Shown here piece after piece: positions 1 to 9,080 of a DNA stretch of 64,000 bases. Within the stretch, counting starts at the first letter, position 1. Every line of letters begins with the position of its first letter. The position numbers and the translations under genes were made by a program. The stretch comes from Hyphomicrobiales bacterium. Lineage in GTDB: Bacteria > Pseudomonadota > Alphaproteobacteria > Rhizobiales > Rhizobiaceae. The notes below the pieces were generated by a model. That model saw nothing but the letters and a program-made list of their open reading frames with translations. It was not told where the DNA came from and ran no database searches. The stretch spans positions 1 to 64,000 of the forward strand of contig UEIF01000005.1 of NCBI GenBank assembly GCA_900468805.1. The letters are read 5' to 3'.

Positions 1-6
1 ATTGCT

Positions 7-243
7 TCAACCTGTTCGTGACGCGGACCGGTAAACCAACTCTAGACCGAGAGCGCAGGCGGCGTTTGTCTGGCGGGTCCCCATTGGAAGAAGCAGTCCG
101 GTCAGCTGCATAGTTCTCACAACATTGACATCGCCCGATTGGACGGCGTTGTGAAATTTTGCAACGCTGCCCGCGTCTTCCGCGCCAGCCTGCCCAACTG
201 AAATCCCGAGTACCGAGATCATCAGCAAGAGGAATTTCCGCAT
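7..243 (-). pseudogene. Truncated exported ankyrin-repeat protein
   Basis: The reading frame encodes 78 residues. It opens with a typical signal peptide (MRKFLLL, hydrophobic core, cleavage near AGA/ED at about residue 21). A stretch resembling the start of an ankyrin repeat follows (VAKFHNAVQSGDVNVVRTM, about residues 27-45). After that the sequence loses the ankyrin pattern and stops, so the protein is far shorter than a functional ankyrin-repeat protein. I read it as the 5' remnant of a periplasmic ankyrin protein cut by rearrangement. It lies in a stretch of other broken genes. An intact small exported peptide is possible but less likely. Confidence 0.45.
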
Positions 244-319
244 TTCAGTCTCCAGCAAACGTAGTCAGTCGTTTTTGCAAGCGGCGCGCTCGACCTTTCG
301 GTTTGGGCCAATGTTTGAC

Positions 320-945
320 CTAGTCCACCTGCACACCGCGTTGCTCGAGCTTTTCCAATATAGGTGCCGCAGCAGCGTTGCGTGAAAAGCGGCCAGCCTC
401 TTTGAGCGACGGCAGATCGAGCAATGCCTCGAGACTTTCGGAGGGGACGTTGATGCTGACCCGTTCCAACCTTTTGAGCGGGACAAGGACCTTGCTGTCG
501 ACCTTGTCCATCATCGAAATCACTGAGAGGCTTTTGAGGTTCGGGCAGAAGCGGATGCCGGAAAGATCCTTGATATCGAAAGCGCCTTCTTCGCCGCTCC
601 AGAAGTACCAGGCAAACGGATAGATCGTCGCGCCGCCATCGAACTCCATCCGCTCGACGGAAGCTAGCAGGTCGTCGGTCAGCGGATACCGAGCCAGATA
701 ATCCAGTGCTTCCGGAATTAGGTCGTAGCCATCCTTCTCCAGATCGACGGGTCGGCGCAGAACATGGGTCGCAAGCTGTTCCGGCGTGCCAAGATCGAGC
801 AGCTTTGCATCGAGAAGCGATGACATCACCGCAAGTTTGAGGTTTACGTCCGAGAATGGCGCGCCAACCGCGCCGCTTGCAGTCGGGTAGGGCGGCGCGG
901 TCGGATCGTTGTATTGGGCATGGGGATTTGCAATGCTGATGCCGT
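320..945 (-). pseudogene. DUF6892/leucine-rich-like protein, 5' end missing
   Basis: About 205 C-terminal residues of a soluble protein. A segment with FSDVNLKLAVMSSLLDAKLL is followed by a part with leucine-rich spacing (LSGIRFCPNLKSLSVI, LVPLKRLERVSIN, LEALLDLPSLKEA). The arrangement recalls DUF6892-type proteins; I assign it from memory of the pattern only. The first ATG in frame is at 826, yet protein-like sequence continues upstream to about 940 without a start codon. There it meets the remnant of an unrelated ATPase on the other strand. The 5' end was therefore probably lost at this junction. The frame stays open much further, but that extension is only antisense to the ATPase. Confidence 0.5.
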
Positions 946-947
946 AG

Positions 948-2041
948 GATAGCGCTCTGTTCGAAGCTTCGGTGTTCGAATTGTGCGACAGCCTGGAAAT
1001 CCCGAAATCCGCCTCCCTCACGGAGCTTACGCGGACGATCACCGACCGGATCAAGGTTGCAGAGCGGGGCAGGGAGCAACGGGAGAAGCTTGGACGCGAT
1101 CTCGACAAGAAGCGGGAAGACGAGCGCGAATACCTTGTCACCAAGGAGGTAATCGATCTCCAAATAGGAAAGATGGCAGCGTTCTTCGACTGCACCACGT
1201 TGGATGAGGTCGAGACCTTTCCTGGGAGCTGCAGGGGCTGCGGACTTCGATTTCTGACGTCCAGCAAGAACTCATCGAGATCACTGGTGCAAACAATATC
1301 GGTGATGTTGAGGAGAGGCTCGCGTCGGTGAATCGAGAGGAGCTGGAAGGCCAGCTTGCATTGCTGACGCCAGTCCTGGAGGATCAGGACAGAAAGTGTC
1401 ACGACGTCTTCCATGAGCGTTCCACCATGCAGAAAGCGCTCGATGCAATCGGCGGCGATTCCGTCGTCGCGGAAATCGAGGAGCAGCGGCGCACCATTTT
1501 GCTGGAGATCGAGGAGCGGGCAGGTCGTTACATCGAGCTTCGCGCGGGGATAACCGCCGCAGAGCAGGCACTGAAGCTCTATAGAGATCGCCATCGGAGC
1601 GGCATGATGACAAGAGCGTCGCAGGCGTTCACGACCATCAGCCGCGGAGCCTACACGGGTGTCGCCGCCCAGCCCGGCAAGGATGGAGAAGTCCTGATCG
1701 CCGTCTCGGCGAACGGCGGTTCGAAGATCGCCGACGAACTCTCCAAGGGCGCACGGTTCCAACTGGATCTCGCGCTTCGGGTGGCGGGATATCACGAGTT
1801 CGTCGCCAATCGTGCACCCATTCCGTTCATCGCCGACGACATCATGGAGACATTCGATGACTTCCGCGCCGAGGAGGCCTTCCGGTTGTTCACCGAGATG
1901 GCCGGGCACGGGCAGATAATCTATCTGACGCATCATCAGCACCTGACCGAGATCGCCAAGAAGGTTTGCCCGCGCGTCCGGCTGCATGATTTGGACACGA
2001 TTCAATCGGCGAGCCGGCTTAGTAGGATTGCGGCGGAGTAG
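948..2041 (+). pseudogene. C-terminal remnant of a YhaN/SMC-like AAA ATPase, frameshifted
   Basis: The sequence encodes the C-terminal part of a large DNA-repair type ATPase (RecF/SbcC/YhaN group). A charged coiled coil (RIKVAERGREQREKLGRDL and onward) leads to a second coiled coil (EELEGQLALLTPVLEDQDRK). The C-terminal ATPase half follows, with a signature-like LSKGARFQLDLALR, the Walker B region PIPFIADDIMETFDD and the H-loop IIYLTHHQH. The N-terminal Walker A half is absent; the frame begins just after a stop at 945. A single-base frameshift near 1217-1225 separates the part before DEVETF from the continuation SWELQGLRTSISDVQQEL. The gene is therefore both truncated and frameshifted. Confidence 0.75.
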
Positions 2042-2212
2042 GGTGGGCATGAGATGCACGCACCCAAACGCGAGCGCTACTAATCTCCGACCGTCGCTTC
2101 GCGTTACGGCGCGGCACTGGGCGCTGAGGTATGCCGCCCGGACCGACGTAGGCGCCATGGGCGGGAGTGTTATCCATTCCCTGGGCAGCTGGCAGCGAAC
2201 GTGCGGTGATGA

Positions 2213-2385
2213 GAAGGCCTTTATCGCGTTCAGATGCTCGAGCACCTCTTCGACGGCGGCATACGCGGTAGCCGTAACTGCCTTGGCTACGAGGCTCGCA
2301 TCGTCTATGAGCCAACTGGCCTCTATCACCGGGCCTTCGAGCGTAGGCTGGCGGACGCGGGCCTGGCCTTGGTCGCAACGCGAAA
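2213..2385 (+). mobile_element. IS110-family transposase fragment
   Basis: In one frame the translation contains EARIVYEPTGLYHRAFERR followed by LADAGLALV. This is a conserved block of the N-terminal (DEDD) catalytic domain of IS110-family transposases, where a YEPTG motif is usual. Only about 55 codons remain between a stop at 2210-2212 and the start of the neighbouring dehydrogenase at 2397. No recombination module or IS end is recognisable. It is a scar of an old insertion that probably helped break the neighbouring genes. Confidence 0.6.
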
Positions 2386-2396
2386 ACCAACATCAA

Positions 2397-2830
2397 ATGG
2401 AAAACTATCATAAGCGACAAGACGCCTTGAACGATCCCTTTAGTCTCTATCCCGCGCCGCCTTTCCCGAACAGCCGCGGCAGGCGCCCGGCCTCGCGCGC
2501 AAGATGGAGTCCACACCGGATCACGGTGAGCAAGCTACCGTGGCTCCGGCAAGCTCCAAGGTCGCAAGGCGCTCGTCACCGGCGGCGATTCAGGGATCGG
2601 CCGTGCAGCGGCTATCGCCTTTGCCCGCGAGGGGGCAGATGTCGCTATCGCCTACCTTCCGGAGGAGGAGGCGGACGCCAAGGAAGTGATCCGTCTGATC
2701 GAAGCCGAAGGCCGCAAGGCGGTCGCGCTGCCGGGCGATATCAAGGAGGAGGCATGGTGCCGGGAACTCGTCGACAAGACAGTCCGCGGTCCTTGGCGGT
2801 CTCGATATCGCGCTCAACTGTTCCCGCTTG
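2397..2830 (+). pseudogene. Truncated, frameshifted short-chain dehydrogenase (YghA-like)
   Basis: Three frames joined in series rebuild the N-terminal half of a YghA-type SDR oxidoreductase. ATG 2397 gives MENYHKRQDALNDPFSLYP, then a frame change near 2470 gives EQPRQAPGLARKMESTPDHG. Another near 2535 gives [20 protein letters not shown] with the Rossmann motif TGGDSGIG, and then [19 protein letters not shown] third disruption near 2790 precedes GGLDIALN. The catalytic Ser-Tyr-Lys half is missing. Family members have about 290-300 residues; fewer than 150 remain. The start region is well preserved, so the damage may be fairly recent. Confidence 0.8.
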
Positions 2831-2852
2831 GAGGCTTTGACCTCCACACTTA

Positions 2853-2877
2853 AAGGGCCGCCGTTCCGCCGGCCCTT
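2853..2877. terminator. Terminator-like hairpin
   Basis: AAGGGCCG (2853-2860) pairs perfectly with CGGCCCTT (2870-2877) across a 9-base loop. On the + strand it is followed by ATTCTG, so the T-tract is poor. It sits between the 3' end of the dehydrogenase remnant (+) and the 3' end of the I78 gene (-), the usual place for a bidirectional terminator. Confidence 0.5.
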
Positions 2878-2906
2878 ATTCTGTGCTATACGATCGGGCG
2901 CCCGTG

Positions 2907-3203
2907 TTAGCCGCAAGTCGCCCTGACGATCCGGTTCGTTGCTGGATCCGTTTCGATGGTCACGCGGTTCTCCCTGAAATCGTGGGTTGCCATTTCGCCC
3001 GGGCTGACCTGACGGACAATGTTTGCACCCGTCAAACGCATAGCCTCTTCGTCAGTGTGCCTTGGCTTCCCCGCAAGTGCCTGAGCTGCGCTTGGGTCGC
3101 AGTGTTGGCGCGAAGACGCCGATACAGGCTTTTCGTTGCAGGAAACCAGGGATGGAAGCAATACAATAAGCAGAACACCGAAAACCCGATACGAAGCCAT
3201 CAT
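2907..3203 (-). CDS. Peptidase inhibitor I78 family lipoprotein
   Basis: A 98-residue precursor. A hydrophobic signal (about residues 5-18) ends in a lipobox (LVSC, Cys at about 22), so the mature protein is probably a lipoprotein. The mature part has a conserved Cys-Asp opening (CDPSAAQALAG) and TDEEAMRLTGA. VRQVSPGE, a THDFRENRVTIETD strand and a terminal ATCG follow, which is the pattern of Pfam I78/elastase-inhibitor-like proteins. These are known or predicted inhibitors of serine proteases acting in the envelope. Length matches the family. A GGGGGA ribosome site lies about nine bases upstream of the double ATG at 3203/3200. It is the only clearly intact gene in the first 4 kb and looks monocistronic. 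Confidence 0.75.
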   Translation of the reverse strand: MMASYRVFGVLLIVLLPSLVSCNEKPVSASSRQHCDPSAAQALAGKPRHTDEEAMRLTGANIVRQVSPGEMATHDFRENRVTIETDPATNRIVRATCG

Positions 3204-4056
3204 CAGCGGATCCCCCGTTGACGTTGAATCGAAAGTGATCTGAGCAGCCGAAAAGAATTGGCCCTTGCGTCAAAACTGAGGCGAAGCTCACAGTGATCGG
3301 TCTCGTCGAATCCCCGACGGTGCCACGTCAAGCTTCGCGCCTGCGAGGCTAACGTTACCGCCGTCACCCGCAGCGATGAACTGCCTTAGGAGTAGCACAA
3401 CATGTCATCATCTGACGGGGACAACGACGAAAATCTCTTTTCCTCTCTCGCTGGCGGACAAGCCGTCATAGACTGGTTCGACTTCTGCCCGCGATTCAAT
3501 GATGCATCCCGTTGCAGCAATCGCCGCGCCACAATGACGATCGCCATGGCCAGACCATGCCTGTTGGCACGGAGTGACACTTCAGTATGGAAAACGCTGA
3601 CATAGCTTTGCGTGGCGGGCACACCGGCCCGCGAGTAGGGCCGCATCTTGTATGGCAAGCGTCACGACTTCGGTCAAGCCGATACGTATTTTCCCACAGC
3701 CATTTTGGAAGGGATGCGGGCCGCACAAGCCAGAGACTGGGATATCCCTGTCGCACCTAAAGGATTTTCTATGTTTTCAGTATGTTGGTCTATCTGGCCG
3801 ATCGGTCTCTGGTTCACATCCCATCAAGAGCCAAGAGACTCACAATCTGCCTTTTCAGCTGCGTGGTCGGCAACCAGATCAAAAAAATCGTACGGTCGGC
3901 AGACTGACACCCATCAAGACGATAGAGGGGCGGTTTGACGGAAATAATGTTCGCCAATGGCGGGGTAGCGGTTTTCGCACTTCGGCCGGACAGGTTACGA
4001 GCTCTGGCTACTCAACAAGATAATATTGAGCCTGCGGCTTCATCGGTCCCGATTGT
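3204..4056. other. Non-coding or decayed stretch
   Basis: Several short open frames exist on both strands (for example 3386-3658 minus and 3652-4023 plus). None has a recognisable domain, a good ribosome site or consistent composition. The stretch lies between the I78 promoter and the 3' end of the catabolic operon. It probably contains that operon's terminator and decayed sequence, but I cannot identify either with confidence. Confidence 0.4.
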
Positions 4057-5127
4057 TCAAAGAGCATCGACCACAGCAGCGCCGCAGGCGCTAGTACTCG
4101 CGAGGCCACCAAGGTCGCGTGTGCGTAGGGTCTTCTCTGAAAGTACCCGCTCGATTGCTTGGACGACCGCAGTTGCAGCTCCTCGATGGCCAAGATGCTC
4201 CAACATCATCGCACCAGCCCAAATCTGGCCGATGGGGTTCGCAATTCCCTGACCAGCGATGTCCGGAGCGGAGCCGTGGACCGGCTCGAACAAAGAGGGG
4301 AAACGGCGCTCAGGGTTGATGTTGCCCGAGGGAGCGATGCCAATCGTGCCGGTGCAAGCAGGACCGAGGTCGGAGAGGATGTCGCCAAAAAGGTTGGACG
4401 CGACGATGACGTCGAAGCGGTCCGGGTTAAGCACGAAATGCGCAGTGAGGATGTCGATGTGATATTTGTCGCAGCGGACATCGGGAAAATCGTAGGCAAC
4501 TGCTTCAACCCGCTCGTCCCAATAGGGCATGGTGATCGAGATACCATTCGACTTCGTAGCCGACGTGAGATGTTTGGCATTCCTTGTGCGGGCAAGCTCG
4601 AAAGCGTAACGGACGATCCTGTCGACGCCGATGCGTGTCATCACCGTTTCCTGCAACGCGAATTCGCGGTCAGTGCCGGCGAACATGATCCCGCCTACCG
4701 AAGAATATTCACCTTCGGTATTCTCACGCACCACGAGAAAATCGATGTCGCCAGGCGTGCGGCCGGCGAGGGGCGACTGAACGCCTGGCATCAGCCGACA
4801 GGGGCGGAGGTTGACGTATTGGTCCAATTCGCGCCGGAAACGGATGAGTGATCCCCAGAGAGAAACATGGTCGGGCACGAGATCCGGCATTCCAACCGCT
4901 CCGAAGTAGATCGCATCATGGCCGCCAATCCTGTGCTTCCAGTCATCCGGAAGCATCTGGCCGTGGCTTGCATAGTAGTCGCAGGAGGCGAAATCGAAAT
5001 TTTCGAAAGACAGCTCGATATCGAATTTGCGGGCCACCGCTTCCAGCACCCGGACCCCTTCCGGCACGACTTCCTTGCCGATCCCATCGCCTTCGATGAC
5101 CGCGATCCGATATTTGCCTTCCGTCAT
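4057..5127 (-). CDS. ttuC: Tartrate/D-malate dehydrogenase-type decarboxylating dehydrogenase
   Basis: A 356-residue member of the isocitrate/isopropylmalate dehydrogenase family, closest by pattern to tartrate dehydrogenase TtuC. It would oxidise a 2-hydroxy dicarboxylate (tartrate, D-malate or an isopropylmalate-like acid) with NAD and Mn/Mg, often with decarboxylation. Visible motifs are the N-terminal IEGDGIGKEVVPEGV and the substrate-binding LRPCRLMPG. VRENTEGEYSSVGG, the catalytic lysine in SATKSNGI, the metal-binding aspartates of DVIVASNLFGDILSDL and the nucleotide loop EPVHGSAPDIAG follow. It starts 18 bases after the deacetylase, with AAGGAAAG upstream, as the last gene of the tct operon. 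The exact substrate is inferred from family and context. Confidence 0.82.
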   Translation of the reverse strand: MTEGKYRIAVIEGDGIGKEVVPEGVRVLEAVARKFDIELSFENFDFASCDYYASHGQMLPDDWKHRIGGHDAIYFGAVGMPDLVPDHVSLWGSLIRFRRELDQYVNLRPCRLMPGVQSPLAGRTPGDIDFLVVRENTEGEYSSVGGIMFAGTDREFALQETVMTRIGVDRIVRYAFELARTRNAKHLTSATKSNGISITMPYWDERVEAVAYDFPDVRCDKYHIDILTAHFVLNPDRFDVIVASNLFGDILSDLGPACTGTIGIAPSGNINPERRFPSLFEPVHGSAPDIAGQGIANPIGQIWAGAMMLEHLGHRGAATAVVQAIERVLSEKTLRTRDLGGLASTSACGAAVVDAL

Positions 5128-5145
5128 GAACTTTCCTTTTGTTTT

Positions 5146-5784
5146 TTAGCTGGCGACAACGCCGCGCCCGAGCAACTCGGTCTCGTGGCCTCGGCACATT
5201 GCAATGCAATTAGGGGGAAAATTCTGTTCGAACGTTACGCCGCTGTTCTGGAGCTGACCGAGGAAGCGGTCGAGATGCTGCATTGCTTGCTTATGGACAT
5301 CATGCAGCACCACGAGCGGCCACCCGATCGTGGCGACCTGCGGAAGCGCAGTTTCCACCCATCCATTGTGATTGTCGAAATCGCCGGGCACGGCGTTCCA
5401 GACGACACAGGTATAGCGGCCTTTCGCAAGATGCATCACGGCCTCGGTATTCAGCGAGCCGTCAAGCCGGCCCTTGCCGCCGTATGGACGGAAAAGACGG
5501 TCCGGATGAGAAAGAGTGCCGATCTCGTCCTGTGTACGGTCGATTTCCGACTGAATGAAGTCTATGTCGCCGCGATCCCGGAAGGGGATCGAATGGCTCC
5601 AGGTATGATTGCCGATCCAGTGACCTTCAGCATGTGCCCGTTCCGCCGGCGCGCGGCAGGCGGCGAGCTGCCGGCCGACGACGAAGAACGTAGACTTGAT
5701 TCCCCGCTTATGGAGGATATCGAGCACAGCTGGGGTGACCTCCGGGTCCGGCCCATTGTCGAAGGTCAATGTGATATGTTGCAT
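5146..5784 (-). CDS. Polysaccharide deacetylase (NodB-homology) family protein
   Basis: A 212-residue protein that is little more than one NodB-homology domain. The order is motif 1 at residues 6-12 (LTFDNGPD), motif 2 GNHTWSH (His-x3-His) at about 57-63, motif 3 FRPYGG at about 96-101, and a C-terminal leucine-histidine motif in LVVLHDVH. The usual motif 1 is TFDDGP. Here the second Asp, normally a metal ligand, is Asn, while both motif-2 histidines are kept. There is no signal peptide, so it probably acts in the cytoplasm. Position inside a small-molecule catabolic operon suggests a metabolite amidase or deacetylase rather than cell-wall work. Thirteen bases separate it from tctA. Confidence 0.72.
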   Translation of the reverse strand: MQHITLTFDNGPDPEVTPAVLDILHKRGIKSTFFVVGRQLAACRAPAERAHAEGHWIGNHTWSHSIPFRDRGDIDFIQSEIDRTQDEIGTLSHPDRLFRPYGGKGRLDGSLNTEAVMHLAKGRYTCVVWNAVPGDFDNHNGWVETALPQVATIGWPLVVLHDVHKQAMQHLDRFLGQLQNSGVTFEQNFPPNCIAMCRGHETELLGRGVVAS

Positions 5785-5797
5785 TCGGCTTTCCCGT

Positions 5798-7306
5798 CTA
5801 GTCGTCCGCCTGAGCGAACACCGTCTTGCGGGTGTTCAGGAGTGACGGCATGAAGGTAAGAAGTGCGATGGCGGCGGTGATAAGAATGAGAACGGCACTG
5901 ATCGGTCGCTCGACGAAGACGGCGAGGTTGCCCTCGGAAATCAGCATCGCCCTTCGGAAGTGCTCCTCGATCATCGGGCCGAGCACAAAGCCGAGCAGGA
6001 ACGGTGCCGGATCGCAGCCGATGCGTGTCAGAAGGTAACCGCCCAAGCCAGACGCGGCGAGGATGTAGAGGTTCATCTCGATGCCGTTGGCGCTGAACGT
6101 GCCGATGCAGGCGAATGCGAGGATGCCGGGGAACAGGACCGAATAAGGGATGCGCAGCAACCGCACCCAGGCACCGACGAGCGGCAAGTTCAAAAGTACG
6201 AGCATCACGTTGCCGATCCACATGGAAGCTATCAGACCCCAGAACAGCTCCGGCTGGGAGACGATCACACGCGGACCGGGCTGGATGCCCTGTACAATCA
6301 TCGCGCCCACCATGAGAGCCATGACGGCATTGGAGGGAATGCCCAGCGTCAACATAGGAATGAATGACGTCTGTGCACCAGCGTTGTTCGCGCTTTCAGG
6401 CCCGGCAACGCCTTCGATCGCCCCTTTGCCGAACTGCTCGGGGTGCCTGGAAAGCCGTTTCTCGACCGCATAGGAGGCAAACGAGGATAGAAACGCGCCA
6501 CCCCCTGGCAGCACGCCAAGCAACGAGCCAAGGACCGTGCCTCGGGTAATCGGGCCGGCACTGCGGCTAAAATCCTCCCGGCTGGGCCAAAGCCGCTTGA
6601 TTTTGTGCACGGCGCGGCTGATCCCGTCATCCGTCTCCAGGTTGCGCAGGATTTCCGCGATGCCGAAGATACCGACAGAAACCGCGATGAAGTCGATCCC
6701 GCTGCGCAGTTCGTCAATGCCGAACGTGAAGCGCGTTGCGGACGTGAATACGTCGGTTCCGACCTGGCCCATCAGGAGGCCGAAGGCGGCCATGGCGAGA
6801 CCTTTGAGAAGCGAGCCCTGGGAAAGGACCACGACAAGAACGATCCCAAGCAGGGTAAGCGAGAAATATTCCGGCGCCCCGAACTGCAGGGCGACTTGAC
6901 TGAGGGTCGGGGAGGCGACTGCCAGGACCAGGGTCGAGACGGTACCGGCGACGAAGGAACCAATCGCAGAGATCGACAGAGCCGGTCCCGCGCGTCCTTG
7001 CCGCGCCATCTGGTAGCCATCGATCGCAGTCACCGCGGTGGAAGGCTCTCCGGGCACGTTGACCAGGATCGCCGTAATCGAGCCGCCGTATTGCGCACCA
7101 TAATAGATGCCGGCAAGCATGATCAAGGCGATCAGCGGATCAAGTCCAAGCGTGATTGGCAGCAGCATGGCGATGGTTGCGCTCGGACCGATACCGGGGA
7201 GCACGCCCACAAGCGTACCCAGAATGCACCCGATGAGGCAGAACAGCAGCGCCATCGGGGTCAGGGCTTGGCTGAATCCAAGCAGGATGCCGTTGAAAAT
7301 GTCCAT
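5798..7306 (-). CDS. tctA: Tripartite tricarboxylate transporter large permease, TctA family
   Basis: A 502-residue, very hydrophobic protein with about 11-12 membrane segments, the normal size of TctA. The family signature is plain: GVLPGIGPSATIAMLLPI followed by GIYYGAQYGGSITAIL and NVPGEPSTAVTAIDGYQ. It repeats in the second half (GVLPGGGAFLSSFASYAVEK and FGKGAIEGVAGPESANNAG). TctA forms the inner-membrane channel with TctB and receives a carboxylic acid from the periplasmic TctC, using an ion gradient. It follows tctB by 16 bases. Gene order here is tctC, five other genes, tctB, tctA. The substrate is unknown; the operon suggests a carboxylic acid activated to a CoA ester. Confidence 0.92.
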   Translation of the reverse strand: MDIFNGILLGFSQALTPMALLFCLIGCILGTLVGVLPGIGPSATIAMLLPITLGLDPLIALIMLAGIYYGAQYGGSITAILVNVPGEPSTAVTAIDGYQMARQGRAGPALSISAIGSFVAGTVSTLVLAVASPTLSQVALQFGAPEYFSLTLLGIVLVVVLSQGSLLKGLAMAAFGLLMGQVGTDVFTSATRFTFGIDELRSGIDFIAVSVGIFGIAEILRNLETDDGISRAVHKIKRLWPSREDFSRSAGPITRGTVLGSLLGVLPGGGAFLSSFASYAVEKRLSRHPEQFGKGAIEGVAGPESANNAGAQTSFIPMLTLGIPSNAVMALMVGAMIVQGIQPGPRVIVSQPELFWGLIASMWIGNVMLVLLNLPLVGAWVRLLRIPYSVLFPGILAFACIGTFSANGIEMNLYILAASGLGGYLLTRIGCDPAPFLLGFVLGPMIEEHFRRAMLISEGNLAVFVERPISAVLILITAAIALLTFMPSLLNTRKTVFAQADD

Positions 7307-7322
7307 GACGTTGCCTCCGTGA

Positions 7323-7796
7323 CTAGAACATGTCGGGGTTGAAGAGATCGACCGGCACCTGCAGACCGTAGTAGAAGATCACGACGCAAAAGGCGGTCAT
7401 GCCGACAACGATGACTAGTCCCTGCTTGATACCGATTGTTCGGCTCGCAGCGACTGCCAGTCCGATCGTTGCCGCCAGCGCCGGCACCAACCCAAAGCTC
7501 CGTAGCAGAAGCCCGAAGGCGACGGGTGCCGCAACCACGAAGAAGATCGCTCGAGGGTTGAGTGGCGCGCGTTGCGCCTCCTCCACGTCTGGGGTGTCGG
7601 CTTTGCGTGCCTTGAACAAGATAGCGAGCCCCAGCAGGGTCAGGATAAAGCACAGGGCAAGCGGGAAGAATCCCGGTCCCATGTTTGCGGCCGTTCCAAT
7701 ATCCATTGATATCAAAGCGTAGGCTGCAAAAAACAGCCCGAGTCCTAAAAAGACAACGCCAGCGGTCAGGTCATCTCGGTCCCAAATCATATCCAA
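7323..7796 (-). CDS. tctB: Tripartite tricarboxylate transporter small permease, TctB family
   Basis: A 157-residue protein with four predicted membrane segments: about residues 10-28, 40-57, 80-100 and 115-145. The N-terminus DLTAGVVFLGLGLFFAAYAL and the NMGPGFFPLALCFILTLLGL segment are typical of TctB. The small subunit partners TctA. The start has an AGGAGGAATTGG-type ribosome site just upstream. It is 30 bases downstream of the CoA transferase and 16 bases upstream of tctA, so it is translated from the same operon. Sequence is poorly conserved in this family, so the call rests on size, topology and the neighbour. Confidence 0.88.
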   Translation of the reverse strand: MDMIWDRDDLTAGVVFLGLGLFFAAYALISMDIGTAANMGPGFFPLALCFILTLLGLAILFKARKADTPDVEEAQRAPLNPRAIFFVVAAPVAFGLLLRSFGLVPALAATIGLAVAASRTIGIKQGLVIVVGMTAFCVVIFYYGLQVPVDLFNPDMF

Positions 7797-7826
7797 TTCC
7801 TCCTCAGTACCGTCACGGTAACGATC

Positions 7827-9047
7827 CTACCCCGGATTACGTCTGGAACTCTCCAGGTAATCCTTGCCATAAAGTTCCTCGAGGATCTCCTTGGTGTGCT
7901 GGCCAAGGGCCGGGGGATCGCGCTTGACGCGCGGGGCCGCGACGTCCTTCCAAGGCATGCCGGGTATAGTCACCCTGTCTCCCGACCCCGGCGGATATTC
8001 GATTTCCATCAGCGAGCCACGCTCCAGAATATGAGGCATGGTCACCACCTCTGGCAGGGTAAGGATCGGCTCGGAAGGAATGCCACGTACGTCGAGTTCG
8101 GCGAGCCAGTGGTCAGCGGTCTTGGTCTGGAACACGGCGTAGATCATCTCAAGCATCTTCACGCGGTTGAGATTGCGGTCGATCTGCTTTTTAAATTCTG
8201 GAATGTCTCCGAGGAAGGCAAATTCGGGGATCGAAACAAAGGCCTTCCACGCTTTCTCGTTGGTGACCGCCATGACGAACTCTCGGTCGGAGGCCGGAAA
8301 GCTTTCATATGGCGCCATCAATGGATGGGCGTTGCCGACCCTCTGATATGGCCTGCCCGTCGCAGTGTAGGTGACGATTTGCTGGTTAAGCACCATCATC
8401 AGTGCATCCAGCATAGCGATATCGATATAGCGGCCCTTGCCGGTCTCGCGACGTTCCATCAGTGTCGCCATGATGGACACAACGGCGGAGAAGCCGCCCA
8501 CGATGTCTGCGACCGGCCCACCCGCCTTCATCGCCCGTCCGTCCTTCTCGCCGGTCTGGGACATCAGCCCGCTGACGGCCTGCACCATCAGGTCAATGCC
8601 CGGGCGGTGCGCCATGGGGCCGGTCTGGCCGTACGCGCTGATCGAGCAGTAGATGATGTCCGGCTTGATTTTTGCAACCGTCTCGTAGTCGAGGCCGAAG
8701 CGCTTCATTGTGCCGGGTCGGAAATTTTCGACGACAATGTCGGCGGTGCGGACGAGGTCGAAGAAGACTTGTCGCCCTTCCGCTGTATGCAGGTCCACCT
8801 CCATGGAGCGCTTGTTGCGGTTGGAGGACATATAGGTCGCGAAGGGAGGTCCCCAGTAGCGGGATTCATCACCTGTGCCAGGCATTTCCAGCTTAATGAT
8901 GTCAGCGCCGAGATCGCCCATCAGCATGGTGGAATAGGGGCCCGCCAACGCCCGGGAAACGTCGATCACACGAATTCCTGCGAGCGCGCCCTTCCGCTCG
9001 GTCTGACTTGCATTCAGGGCGTCAACAGGGGAATTGGTAGTGTCCAT
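7827..9047 (-). CDS. CaiB/BaiF family (class III) CoA transferase
   Basis: A 406-residue protein of normal family length. It has the N-terminal Rossmann-like segment LAGIRVIDVSRALAGPY and GADIIKLEMPGTGDESR. NRNKRSMEVDL, ENFRPGTMKRFGLDYE and SISAYGQTGP follow. The conserved catalytic aspartate is in RPGIDLMVQAVSG (Asp152). Class III enzymes move CoA between carboxylic acids through an aspartyl-CoA mixed anhydride. In this operon it probably activates the imported acid to its CoA thioester, making it a substrate for the thiolase-like enzyme. It follows the FAH hydrolase by 33 bases and precedes tctB by 30. A second family member lies on the divergent arm. Confidence 0.9.
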   Translation of the reverse strand: MDTTNSPVDALNASQTERKGALAGIRVIDVSRALAGPYSTMLMGDLGADIIKLEMPGTGDESRYWGPPFATYMSSNRNKRSMEVDLHTAEGRQVFFDLVRTADIVVENFRPGTMKRFGLDYETVAKIKPDIIYCSISAYGQTGPMAHRPGIDLMVQAVSGLMSQTGEKDGRAMKAGGPVADIVGGFSAVVSIMATLMERRETGKGRYIDIAMLDALMMVLNQQIVTYTATGRPYQRVGNAHPLMAPYESFPASDREFVMAVTNEKAWKAFVSIPEFAFLGDIPEFKKQIDRNLNRVKMLEMIYAVFQTKTADHWLAELDVRGIPSEPILTLPEVVTMPHILERGSLMEIEYPPGSGDRVTIPGMPWKDVAAPRVKRDPPALGQHTKEILEELYGKDYLESSRRNPG

Positions 9048-9080
9048 TCGGCATTTTTCCTTGATGTAGGTAGTGATCGG

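Noticed and set aside
946-2329. Long minus-strand open frame (669 codons in total with the DUF6892-like part)
   Set aside because: Its first two thirds are antisense to a recognisable ATPase and show no domain; only the last 205 codons look like protein.
3386-3658. 90-codon minus-strand open frame
   Set aside because: No motif, no ribosome site and atypical composition; kept only as unexplained sequence.
4867-5853. 328-codon plus-strand open frame
   Set aside because: It is antisense to the dehydrogenase, deacetylase and tctA genes, which have clear motifs.
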